From positions 868,001 through 932,000 of the forward strand of contig NZ_MWQN01000002.1 of NCBI RefSeq assembly GCF_002024165.1: a stretch of 64,000 bases of DNA, in the 5' to 3' direction. The notes beneath the pieces are model-generated. The model did not search any database and had not been told where the DNA came from. It saw only the letters and a program-made list of their open reading frames with translations. The translations under genes were made by a program, and so were the position numbers. The stretch comes from Embleya scabrispora. GTDB lineage: Bacteria > Actinomycetota > Actinomycetes > Streptomycetales > Streptomycetaceae. This document shows positions 32,484 through 40,749 of the stretch, piece by piece. Numbering within the stretch: position 1 is the stretch's first letter; each line of letters begins with the position of its first letter.

Positions 32484-35165
32484 TCAGACCCGGTGGAGGC
32501 CCGTCCGGAGGTGGGACGGGAGTTCTCGACGGTTTTTGATGTCGAGCTTTCGGTAGACCCTGGTGAGGTGTTGTTCGACGGTGCTGACCGTGATGAACAG
32601 TTCCTCCGAGATGCCCCGGTTGCTGTACCCGCAGGCGGCGAGTGCCGCCACGCGCTTCTCCGATTCGCTGAGGTTGGTGTCGCCGGTGGTGGGCGCGGCG
32701 GTCGAGGCGGTGAGCAGGTCGGCGTAGGCGTGCGCGACGGCGCGGTAGCGCGGACGGGCGCCGCAGTCGCGGGTGAGGTGCCAGACGCGGCTCTGGAGCG
32801 TCGCGGCGCGGGCCGGTTCGGCGCGGGCGCGGTACGACTCGGCCAGGGCCTCGAGGGTGCGGGCCAGTTCCAGGGGGTCCTCGGAGCGGCGCAGCGCCTC
32901 GACCGCCTGGGTGAGCAGTTCCGGGCGCTCGGCGACGTCCACCGTCATCGCCCGCAGCCGCAACGCCGTGCCGCGGACCCGGCCGCCCCCCGGACCGCAC
33001 AGCCGCAACTGCTCGACCACCAATCGCCGGGCCCGCTCGGTCTCGTCCAGGCGCAGCAGCGCCTCGGCGACGTCGGTCCGCCACGGGATCAGGAACGGCT
33101 GGTCGACCCGCCAGGCGTGGGCCAGCCAGGCCACGTGCAGGAAGTCGGCGAGCGCCGCGCGGGCCCGGTCGGTGGCCAGGTGGAAGCGGCCCCGGGCGCG
33201 GAGGTAGGCGAGGCCGTGCAGGCTGGAGTACAGCGCCTTGGTGACCGGCCGGTTCACCTGACGGGCCGCGGCCTCGTAGTCGCCCATCGCGGTGTAGACC
33301 GAGACCAGCCCGGCCAGCGGGCCCCCGAGGTACAGGCTGCCGGTGTGTTCGGGCATCGCCTCCATCGCCTGGCGCGCGTAGCCTTCCGCGTCCGGCAACC
33401 GCCCCTGACCCAGCGCCGCTTCGGCACACGCGGAGGCGAACACCGCGGCCCAACCGGGGGCCGCACGCCGGATCGATTCGGCAAGGAAGTCCCGGCAGTG
33501 CGCCTCCGCGACGCTCGGCCGGTCGCGGGCGATCAACAACCGTGCGGCGGTGACGATCGGGAACAGCGTCACGTCCGTCAGCCCCGACACGCGCAGGAGC
33601 CGTTCGGCCGCCTCCAGTCGCTCGGCCGGATCGGCCGCCGGCGCGCGTGGACGGGGATCGTCGGACCACGGGAACGGCACGTCCGACTCGACGTGTTCGA
33701 CCCACTCGGCTCGGGGGTCGGTACGCTTGCGGAGCCGGTCGAACACCTCGCGCGCCGCGTCGAGCCGGCCGTGGGCGCGCAGTTGCCGGCCCAGCGAGGC
33801 CATGCTCGACTCCGGCAGGTCGCCGACCGCGAGCGCGGCCAACGGCTCGCCCAGGCAATGCTGTTCGGCGGCGCTCGGATCAAGCCGCCAGGAGACCTCG
33901 GCCAGTCGTACCTGGACCTCGGCCCGAACCGCGGGGTCCCGGCACTGTTCGGCGGCCAACTCCAGGTAGGCGACGGCGCGTCGGGCCCGGTCCCGGGACA
34001 GCACCTCCTCGGCGGCCTCGCGCAACACGCCCACCGCCCACGGGTCCGACGCATTGCGCGCGGCGAGCAGGTGCCGGGCCGTCCGCGCCGCCGGGGCGCC
34101 CTCGTGCCGCAGGATCGTGGCCGCCCGGCGGTGCAGCGCGCCCTGCTCGGTCGCATCCAGGCAGTCCAGCAGCGCGGTCCGGGCCGCCCGGCGCAGGCGG
34201 TCGTCCTCGATCAGGCCGGCGGCGGCCAGTGCACCCAGACCCTGTGCGGTGGCCACCTGGGTGGTGCCGGCGAGCGCGCCCGACACCTCGGCGGAGGCGG
34301 GGGCGCCCAGGATCGCCAGCGCCTTGGCCACCCGCCACATGGCGCCGCCGCCGCGCCGCAGGCAGGCGCGTACCGCCTGGCTGAACGGGCCGTCGGGCGC
34401 GGGCCGCAGCACGGTCGTGGCGAGGCGGTCGGTCGCCGACCGCAACTCCTCGACCAGCGCACGAAGCAACAGCGGGTTTCCGCCGGTGATCTCGTGGAAC
34501 TCGTGGGCCTGCTCGCGACCCGGCGGGTCGCCGCCCACGGCCGGCAACTCGGCCACGCCGGCCGGGCTGAGTGGCGCGAGTCGGATGCGGCGCAGTGTCG
34601 GTTGGCGCAGGAACTCCGTGTCCAAGTGCGGGTCTTGCGACGCCGGGCCGAGGGAGCGGGCGAACACCACCAGGATCCGGGCCCGGGAGGAGTGGCGGCC
34701 CAGGTGCAGCAGGCACTGGACGGACGCGGAGTCGGCGTGCTGGAGGTCGTCCACGCACACCACCACCGGGCGACGATGCGCGACGTCGTGCAGCGCGGTG
34801 GTGAGACGGCGGGCCGCGCGCGGCGCGTCGCCGTCGTCGAGCATCTCGGCCAGGGGCGCGGCGAGTTCGGCGGGCAGGGCCGGAGCGTCCAGGAACTGGC
34901 GGAGCAGGCCCAGCGGTTGCCCGCTCGTGGTGCGGGATCCGGTCGCGGTCAGCAGCAACGCGCCGATGTCGCCGACCCGTTCGCCGACCCAGGACAACGT
35001 CTCGGTCTTGCCGCAACCGACCCCCGCCTCGACCAGGACGATGCCGCCCTGTGCCTCGGCACACTCCTGGAGTGCGGTGCGTAACCTGCCGAACTCCGGA
35101 CCTCGTTCGATGAACTCCATGGCCTCCGCGCGCCCCCAAATGTCGGCCTGCACACGTTCTCCCAC
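32484..35165 (-). CDS. LAL-type LuxR-family transcriptional regulator (AAA/NACHT-like ATPase)
   Basis: About 893 residues. An N-terminal ATPase domain carries Walker A 'VEAGVGCGKTE' (about 44-54) and Walker B 'VVVCVDDLQHADS' (about 135). A long helical TPR-like sensory middle follows. The C-terminal LuxR helix-turn-helix is 'ESEKRVAALAACGYSNRGIS' with 'TVSTVEQHLTRVYRKLDI'. LAL proteins activate secondary-metabolite or sugar-use genes after binding a ligand and ATP; the target here is unknown. Starts: GTG 35165 as the longest frame, but GTG 35153 has GGGAG at 5 nt and is more likely; ATG 35120 is a third choice. Upstream TTGACT-N18-TTTCAT is a possible promoter. Convergent with the dehydrogenase fusion. 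Confidence 0.92.
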   Translation of the reverse strand: MGERVQADIWGRAEAMEFIERGPEFGRLRTALQECAEAQGGIVLVEAGVGCGKTETLSWVGERVGDIGALLLTATGSRTTSGQPLGLLRQFLDAPALPAELAAPLAEMLDDGDAPRAARRLTTALHDVAHRRPVVVCVDDLQHADSASVQCLLHLGRHSSRARILVVFARSLGPASQDPHLDTEFLRQPTLRRIRLAPLSPAGVAELPAVGGDPPGREQAHEFHEITGGNPLLLRALVEELRSATDRLATTVLRPAPDGPFSQAVRACLRRGGGAMWRVAKALAILGAPASAEVSGALAGTTQVATAQGLGALAAAGLIEDDRLRRAARTALLDCLDATEQGALHRRAATILRHEGAPAARTARHLLAARNASDPWAVGVLREAAEEVLSRDRARRAVAYLELAAEQCRDPAVRAEVQVRLAEVSWRLDPSAAEQHCLGEPLAALAVGDLPESSMASLGRQLRAHGRLDAAREVFDRLRKRTDPRAEWVEHVESDVPFPWSDDPRPRAPAADPAERLEAAERLLRVSGLTDVTLFPIVTAARLLIARDRPSVAEAHCRDFLAESIRRAAPGWAAVFASACAEAALGQGRLPDAEGYARQAMEAMPEHTGSLYLGGPLAGLVSVYTAMGDYEAAARQVNRPVTKALYSSLHGLAYLRARGRFHLATDRARAALADFLHVAWLAHAWRVDQPFLIPWRTDVAEALLRLDETERARRLVVEQLRLCGPGGGRVRGTALRLRAMTVDVAERPELLTQAVEALRRSEDPLELARTLEALAESYRARAEPARAATLQSRVWHLTRDCGARPRYRAVAHAYADLLTASTAAPTTGDTNLSESEKRVAALAACGYSNRGISEELFITVSTVEQHLTRVYRKLDIKNRRELPSHLRTGLHRV

Positions 35166-35322
35166 CGGTGCATGAAACCCCGGTCACATGGAACAAGTCA
35201 ACCATCGGTAACCGGCCACTGACCCGTAGTGACTGTAGGGGAGATCATCCATGGCGGGAAGGTCTGTGCCCGGAATGCCCGCGACGCTCCGCCGAGTTGT
35301 GGTGGGCGACGGCCGGCGGGAT

Positions 35323-35928
35323 CTAGAGCGGAAGGCCCGCCTCCAGGCGGGCGAGGGCGTCGTCGAGGGTGGCGATCGGATCCAGGTCCGGTTCGTCCGC
35401 CCAGCGCACCATGGTGTCCAGCATGATGCCGAACGCGGCGCCCGTGAGCGTCCGGATCGCCGGATCGTCGGCGCCACGCCCGGCTCGCTCCGCGAGCAGC
35501 GCCGTGACCGTGCGCATGACCTCGACGAAGTTGGCGAAGCTCAGTCCGCGCAGTGTCGGCACCGACAACATCAGCACGGTTCGCCGCCGTGCCTCGGCCA
35601 ATTCGTCGGCGGTCAGCGCGGCCATTGTCTCGCGCAGCGCCGCCCGCAGCGTCGGAATCGGCGGCAGTTCCGCCGGCCGGCTGCGCAACGACTCCAGGAA
35701 CACCGGGTCGTAGGCGTCGGAGAGGACCAGATCCTCCTTGGTGGCGAAGTAGCGGAAGACCGTACTCGGCGCCACCTCCGCCGCCTCGGCGATCTGCTCG
35801 ACCGTGGTCGCGTCGTACCCCCGCTCGTCGAACAACCGCAGCGCCGCGCCCTGGATGGCCGCGCGCGTCCGGGCCTTCTTGCGCTCCCGGATCCCGACCG
35901 TCGGCGCTGCGGGGGAGGACGACGTCAT
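35323..35928 (-). CDS. TetR/AcrR-family transcriptional regulator
   Basis: 201 residues. The helix-turn-helix at about 32-65 is clear ('YDATTVEQIAEAAEVAPSTV', 'FRYFATKEDLVLSDAYDPVF'). The C-terminal part ('VEVMRTVTALLAERAGR', 'GAAFGIMLDTMVRWADE') is the MftR-like C-terminal type. Start ATG 35928 has GAGG 6 nt upstream; an ATG 12 bp further up is less well placed. It is transcribed away from the VOC gene upstream on the same strand (86-bp gap) and 157 bp ahead of the LAL start. No palindrome stands out at its promoter; target unknown. Confidence 0.9.
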   Translation of the reverse strand: MTSSSPAAPTVGIRERKKARTRAAIQGAALRLFDERGYDATTVEQIAEAAEVAPSTVFRYFATKEDLVLSDAYDPVFLESLRSRPAELPPIPTLRAALRETMAALTADELAEARRRTVLMLSVPTLRGLSFANFVEVMRTVTALLAERAGRGADDPAIRTLTGAAFGIMLDTMVRWADEPDLDPIATLDDALARLEAGLPL

Positions 35929-36014
35929 CGGACACCTCATGCTCGGATACTCGGCGTCCTGCCAGCGTACTGTCCGCGCCCCGGCCGGGCGTCGGGGCCG
36001 GGCGGCGTCGCCGG

Positions 36015-36476
36015 TCAGTCGCGGGTGGGGGCCGGGGCGGGGGCCACCGCGACGCAGAACTCGTTGCCCTCGGGATCGGCCATCACCACATGATGACCCG
36101 CGTCTTCGGTCAGCACCCGGCCGCCCGCCTCCACCAACCGCGCGGATTTCGCCAGGACGCGCGCCCACCGCTCCGCCGGGTCGGCGTGCCACGGGACCCG
36201 GATGTCCAGGTGCAGCCGATTCTTCACGGTCTTCGGCTCCGGAACGGCCAGGATGCTCAGCCGGGGCCCGACCCCGTCGGGGTCGCACAACCAGGCCGCG
36301 TCCGTGATCACGCCGCCGACGATCTCCTCGTCGGGCGCGACGTGGGCCATCCACTCCAGGCGCGTCTCGAAGGGGGCGGGCGGCGGCTCGTCGATGTAAC
36401 CGAGCGCGGTCTTCCAGAAGCCGGCCAGGAGCAGGGCATCGGCACAGTCGAGCGTGAGATCGATACGGACAGCCAT
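36015..36476 (-). CDS. VOC-family (glyoxalase-like) protein
   Basis: 153 residues. Two beta-alpha-beta-beta-beta units typical of the vicinal-oxygen-chelate fold: the first from 'RIDLTLDCADALLLAGFWKT', the second with 'RLHLDIRVPWHADPAERWA' and ending 'VVMADPEGNEFCVA', which carries the usual C-terminal metal Glu. Substrate unknown; such single-domain proteins serve in resistance or detoxification. No clear ribosome-binding site precedes ATG 36476. It is divergent from the deacetylase gene, with a palindrome between them. Confidence 0.85.
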   Translation of the reverse strand: MAVRIDLTLDCADALLLAGFWKTALGYIDEPPPAPFETRLEWMAHVAPDEEIVGGVITDAAWLCDPDGVGPRLSILAVPEPKTVKNRLHLDIRVPWHADPAERWARVLAKSARLVEAGGRVLTEDAGHHVVMADPEGNEFCVAVAPAPAPTRD

Positions 36477-36521
36477 GCCCGGACGCTACCCGGCGCCCCC
36501 GACAACCGACGACCGCCACGA

Positions 36522-36537
36522 CCACCCGTTCGGGTGG
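36522..36537. promoter_or_regulatory. Palindrome between the VOC and deacetylase genes
   Basis: CCACCCG-TT-CGGGTGG, a perfect 7-2-7 inverted repeat 46 bp from the VOC start and 67 bp before the deacetylase start, just upstream of a possible -10 (TAGGGT, 36545-36550). Candidate operator for either gene. Confidence 0.4.
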
Positions 36538-36603
36538 CAGCGCCTAGGGTGTGCTGTGTGGCGGGTGGCGTCGCGCGGGTGGGTCGGGTGGAGGAGCGAC
36601 GCG

Positions 36604-37488
36604 ATGGATGTCGGCCGGCGGGTGGTGTTGGCGGCTGCGCTCGGTGCGCTGACGGCGGGGTGTTCGGAAGCGGGGAAGAGCGCCACGCCGACGACGGCTC
36701 CGCCGGCGCCTGCCGCCGGCCGGCCCGCGCCGCCCGGCGATACGCCCCGGCCGACCGCGACCGCGCCGGCCGCCGCCGGTCCGACGCGCGCGGAGATCGT
36801 CGCCCGGTACGGGAAGCAGACGCCCACCGGCTGGGGCCTCGAGGTGCCCGGGTCGTTGTCCCGGCTGCCGGGCAACGCCAAGGTGGTCGCGCTGACGTTC
36901 GACGCCTGTGGCGGCAAGGGCGGCAGCGAATACGACCGGGCCCTGATCGACTTTCTGCACGAACGCTCCGTGCCCGCGACGCTGTTCGTCAACTCCCGGT
37001 GGATCGACGAGAATCCGGCCGTACTGCGGCAACTGGCCGCCGATCCGCTGTTCGAGATCGCCAACCATGGCACCCGGCACCTGCCGCTGTCCGTGTCCGG
37101 GCGCTCCGCGTACGGGATCCCCGGGACCCGGGACGCGGGCGAGGTCTACGACGAGGTCTCCGGGAACCGGGCCAGGCTCGCCGAACTCCTCGGCCACCCA
37201 CCGAAGTTCTTCCGCTCCGGCACCGCGTATTGCGACGACGTGGCGGCGAGGATCGTCACCGATCTCGGTGAGCGGTTCGCGAGCTTCCACGTGAACGCCG
37301 ACGGCGGGGCCACCTTCACCCCCGAACAGGTGCGCAGGGCCATGCGCGACGTACGCCCGGGTTCGGTCGTGATCGGCCACTTCAACCACCCACGCGGTGG
37401 TACGGCGGCCGGGATCCGTCTGGCCGTGCCCGAACTCCTCCAGCAGGGCTACGGGTTCGTCCGGCTCTCGGACGCTCCGCAGTCCTGA
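36604..37488 (+). CDS. NodB-type polysaccharide deacetylase lipoprotein
   Basis: 294 residues. The signal peptide ends in a lipobox with Cys20 ('LGALTAGC'), followed by a Pro/Thr/Ala-rich spacer and the NodB domain from about residue 90. Motif 1 is 'ALTFDACGGKGG' (Asp with Ala where many members have a second Asp, a known variant). Motif 2 is 'NHGTRHLPLS', giving the two metal His residues. 'HPPKFFRSGT' corresponds to motif 3. It should remove acetyl groups from wall polysaccharide or peptidoglycan sugars outside the cell. Start ATG 36604 follows GGAGGAG at 7 nt. The gene stands alone. Confidence 0.88.
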   Translation: MDVGRRVVLAAALGALTAGCSEAGKSATPTTAPPAPAAGRPAPPGDTPRPTATAPAAAGPTRAEIVARYGKQTPTGWGLEVPGSLSRLPGNAKVVALTFDACGGKGGSEYDRALIDFLHERSVPATLFVNSRWIDENPAVLRQLAADPLFEIANHGTRHLPLSVSGRSAYGIPGTRDAGEVYDEVSGNRARLAELLGHPPKFFRSGTAYCDDVAARIVTDLGERFASFHVNADGGATFTPEQVRRAMRDVRPGSVVIGHFNHPRGGTAAGIRLAVPELLQQGYGFVRLSDAPQS

Positions 37489-37628
37489 GCCGGGACCGAC
37501 TCCGCGAGCCGTGGCGGTGTCGCGTCGATGATCTCCTCGGCTTGGTCTCGGCCGGTTCCGGCATCGGCGGCCGGGTGTCGTGGTCGACCGGCGGTCCGGG
37601 CTCGAACGGATTCGGTGATGGCGGCGGA

Positions 37629-39929
37629 TCAGTACCGTTCCAGAGCCGGGGGCGGCGGCGCGGGAGTGCCGCCGATGCCGAGGGTGCGTTCGTAGGCGGA
37701 CTTCCAGGCGCCGGTGGTGAAGGCGTCCTGGAGCGCGTCGTTGATCGCGCCACGCAGGGACGGGTCGGACAACGGCACGGCGATGCCGTACTTCTCGGCG
37801 GTGACGGCGACGCCGACGATGCGGAGTTGGCCGGGGTGGCTCGTCACGTAGCTTTGCAGTCGGACCTGGTCGGTGGTGACGGCGTCGACCCGGCGGGCGA
37901 GCAGGGCGTCCACGCACTGGTTGTAGGAGTCCAGGGCGAGTGCGCCGGCCTGGGGGAAGTCGTGGCGCAGTTTCTCGTATGTGGTGCTGCCGAGGACCGA
38001 GCACACGTTGGCGTGGGACAGCGAGGAGTCGAAACCGGTGAGGGTGCGATCGTCGGTCCGGGCCAGGACGCCCTGGCCGCCCGACAGGTACGGGCCGGCG
38101 AAGCCGATGTGCTTGCGGCGCTCGTCGGTGATGGTGAAGAGGTCCACGTAATAGTCCACCTGGCCCTGGAGCACGGCGTTCACGCGGGCGGCGGGGGCCA
38201 CCGTTCGAAATTGGATGCGGTCCGGGCCGAAGCCCAGGTAGGCGGCGACGATCTTGGCCATTTCGATGTCGAACCCCGAATAGGTCCCGGTGGCTTGGTC
38301 CCGGGAGCCGATCTGCGGCACGTCCCCGGCGACGCCGACGACGAGCCGGCCGCGTGCGGTGGCGGCCCGGAACACCGGCGAGTCGGGGAGGGACACCCCG
38401 GAACGGACCGGCGGGACCTGGGGGGTCGGGCCGGCGTTGTTTTGCGCACCGGGGGAGGAACGGCCGCCGGGAGCCGGTCGGTCGGTCTCCGAACCGGTCG
38501 CCGCACCCCCCGGGGTCTCGCCGCCCGGTGTTCCGCCGCCTCCGGAGCCACGATCGTGCAGCGCCAGAATCAAACCGACGACGAGCGCGAGGACCACCAC
38601 GACGGCAATGCCGGTCTTGGTCGCCGTACGCCGGATCCACGGCGGGACGGGAGCCTCCGGCGACCCACCCGGGACAGGCGCCTCGCCCGAGTCGGCGGCC
38701 GAGTTCCCCGAGTCCTCGGAACCGGCAACGACCGCGGCCTTCGACCCCCCAGCCGCCGCGGCGACCCCTACAGGCACAGGCGGCGATCCGGCCGACACCC
38801 CCGCCTCTTCCGGACCCGCCCCCTCGCCCCCGGATCGAACTCGGCCCGCCCCACCCGGAGTCCGCTGCCCGGAAGCCCCACCGGCGCCCCGAACCCCCAC
38901 TGCCTCACCCGCGACCGGGACTTTCGGCGCCCGGCCGGTGGTCGGCGGCCCGGACGCCGTTCCCGTGGTTCGGGTGCCGGGCTTCTCGCCTGTTGTCCGC
39001 GGCTCCGCGGCCTCGTCGGTGTCCGGTACGTTTCTCGCCCCGTCCGTCGTGGGCAGCCCGCGCGCCTTTCCCGGGGCGCGCGGGTCCGGCGCCGGCCGGT
39101 CACCGGGAGACCCTCCCAGGTTCAGGACGGCGGCCAACATCGCGCCCGCGTCCGCATACCGGTCGGTGACCTGCTTCGCCATCGCCTTGGTCACCAACTC
39201 GGCCAGATCCCGGGACAGTTCCGGCTGGACGGCGGTCACCGACGGCACAGGTGCGTGGAGATGTCCGTACAGGATGGCGGCTGCGTTCGCGCCCGCGTAG
39301 GGCAATCGGCCCGTGAGCAGTTCGTACAGCACGCAGCCGACCGCGTAGACGTCGCTGTACGGGCCGGCCTCGCCGCCGCGGATGACCTCGGGGGCCATGT
39401 ACGCGACCGTGCCGAGCAGGGTGCCGGTGGCGGTCAGTCGACTGGTGTCGGCGCCGGTGATTCGGGCGATGCCGAAGTCGGTGACCTTGAGCCCGCCGTC
39501 GGCGCGCACCATCACGTTGGCCGGTTTGATGTCGCGGTGCACCACGCCGTGCCTATGCGCGTGGTCGAGTGCGGCGAGCACGGCCCGTACCGTCGGCAGT
39601 GCCTCCTCGGCCGGCAACGAGCCGCGATGCACGAGCAGCTGGCCGAGGGTGTGGCCTTCGATGAGCTCCATCACCAGGTAGACGACCGGTTCGCCCGCGA
39701 CGTCGACCTCGTCCTGGTCGTGCACGATCACGATGCCCGGATGGTTCAGCCCGGCCGCCGCCCGGGCCTCGGTGAGAAACCGCCGCCTGACGACGGGGTC
39801 GTGGGCGAGTTCGGGGGCGAGCAGCTTGACCGCGACGGACCGACCGAGCCGGGTGTCCCGGGCCCGGTACACCCGGGCCATCCCGCCTCGGCCCAGCAGG
39901 GGACCCAGGACGTAGCGCCCGACCTCCAT
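37629..39929 (-). CDS. Membrane Ser/Thr protein kinase with extracellular amino-acid-binding-type sensor domain
   Basis: 766 residues. Kinase domain 1-270: Gly-rich loop 'LGRGGMARVY', Lys35 in 'VAVKLL', catalytic loop 'HRDIKPANVM' (Asp133), 'DFGIARI' (Asp151), 'MAPEV'. A long Gly/Pro/Thr-rich juxtamembrane linker (about 275-430) precedes one membrane helix (439-457). Outside is a type 2 periplasmic-binding-protein domain (about 525-755) with 'GRLVVGVAGDVPQIG', 'YSGFDIEMAKIVAAYLGFG' and 'YGIAVPLSDPSLRGAINDAL', as in GlnH/ArtJ-like receptors. No PASTA repeats. It would couple extracellular amino-acid sensing directly to protein phosphorylation. Start ATG 39929 has GGGGGAGAGG upstream. Confidence 0.92.
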   Translation of the reverse strand: MEVGRYVLGPLLGRGGMARVYRARDTRLGRSVAVKLLAPELAHDPVVRRRFLTEARAAAGLNHPGIVIVHDQDEVDVAGEPVVYLVMELIEGHTLGQLLVHRGSLPAEEALPTVRAVLAALDHAHRHGVVHRDIKPANVMVRADGGLKVTDFGIARITGADTSRLTATGTLLGTVAYMAPEVIRGGEAGPYSDVYAVGCVLYELLTGRLPYAGANAAAILYGHLHAPVPSVTAVQPELSRDLAELVTKAMAKQVTDRYADAGAMLAAVLNLGGSPGDRPAPDPRAPGKARGLPTTDGARNVPDTDEAAEPRTTGEKPGTRTTGTASGPPTTGRAPKVPVAGEAVGVRGAGGASGQRTPGGAGRVRSGGEGAGPEEAGVSAGSPPVPVGVAAAAGGSKAAVVAGSEDSGNSAADSGEAPVPGGSPEAPVPPWIRRTATKTGIAVVVVLALVVGLILALHDRGSGGGGTPGGETPGGAATGSETDRPAPGGRSSPGAQNNAGPTPQVPPVRSGVSLPDSPVFRAATARGRLVVGVAGDVPQIGSRDQATGTYSGFDIEMAKIVAAYLGFGPDRIQFRTVAPAARVNAVLQGQVDYYVDLFTITDERRKHIGFAGPYLSGGQGVLARTDDRTLTGFDSSLSHANVCSVLGSTTYEKLRHDFPQAGALALDSYNQCVDALLARRVDAVTTDQVRLQSYVTSHPGQLRIVGVAVTAEKYGIAVPLSDPSLRGAINDALQDAFTTGAWKSAYERTLGIGGTPAPPPPALERY

Positions 39930-39970
39930 CGCCTCTCCCCCGTCACGCACCCCAGCCGGAATGTCGCAGC

Positions 39971-39984
39971 GGCACCATGGTGTC
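39971..39984. promoter_or_regulatory. Palindrome upstream of the sensor kinase gene
   Basis: GGCACCATGGTGTC, containing a perfect CACCATGGTG core (39973-39982), 44 bp upstream of the start. Possible operator in the 121-bp gap between the kinase and the upstream response regulator gene. Confidence 0.3.
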
Positions 39985-40050
39985 ACCCGAACCGGCAGCC
40001 CACACTCGACTTGCCCCAGGGCGTGGGCCTTGGGGAGCCGCCGGCCCGGA

Positions 40051-40749
40051 CTAGCCGTTGGGCCCCGGCCGGTGCCAGCGGTAGATGTACTCCGGGCGGC
40101 CGGCGCCGCCGTAGCGGGGTTCGCGGGTGACCAGGCGGCGGGCGGACAGATGGTCCAGGTAGCGGCGCGCGGTCGGGCGGGAGATGCCGAGTGCGGTGGC
40201 GACGTCGGCGGCGGAGGTGGCTGCGCCGGTGCCGAGTTGGGCCACGATCGCTTCGAAGGTGGCAGCGGCCAGGCCCTTGGGAAGCGGGGGTGACTCGGAG
40301 GTGCCGCGCAGGGCGGCGAAGGCGCCGTCGACCGCGTGTTGTCCACCCGCCGCCGCCGGGGCGTCGACCTCGCCGATGCGGCGGCGGTACTCCGCGTAGC
40401 CGTCCAGGCGTTCGCGGAACGCGGCGAACGAGAACGGCTTGAGCAGATACTGCACCACGCCCAGGGACACCGCCGAGCGCACCAGCCGCAGATCACGCGC
40501 CGAGGTGACCGCGACCACGTCGGCCTCGTGGCCCTGCGCGCGCATGCTCCGGCACAGGTCGAGCCCGTGCAGGTCCGGCAGGTACAGGTCGAGCAGGACC
40601 AGGTCGACCCGGCGCGTGGACAACAACCGCAGCGCCTCGGTGCCGCTGCCGGTGACGCCGGCGATCTCGTAACCCGGGACGCGGCCGGTGAACACCGCGT
40701 GTGCGTCGGCGAGTACGGGGTCGTCCTCGACCACCAGGGTGCGGATCAC
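40051..40749 (-). CDS. CitB/DcuR-type response regulator
   Basis: 232 residues from GTG 40749. Receiver domain 1-120 with 'TLVVEDDPVLADAHAVF', phosphoacceptor Asp in 'DLVLLDLYLPDLHG', and 'YLLKPFSFAAFRERL' (Lys). The C-terminal DNA-binding domain has an IclR-like helix-turn-helix ('TSAADVATALGISRPTARRY'). This combination is typical of regulators that pair with CitA/DcuS kinases and control uptake of citrate or C4-dicarboxylates. The GTGA overlap with the kinase stop shows coupling. The divergent DctA-type transporter is its likely target. Confidence 0.92.
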   Translation of the reverse strand: MIRTLVVEDDPVLADAHAVFTGRVPGYEIAGVTGSGTEALRLLSTRRVDLVLLDLYLPDLHGLDLCRSMRAQGHEADVVAVTSARDLRLVRSAVSLGVVQYLLKPFSFAAFRERLDGYAEYRRRIGEVDAPAAAGGQHAVDGAFAALRGTSESPPLPKGLAAATFEAIVAQLGTGAATSAADVATALGISRPTARRYLDHLSARRLVTREPRYGGAGRPEYIYRWHRPGPNG

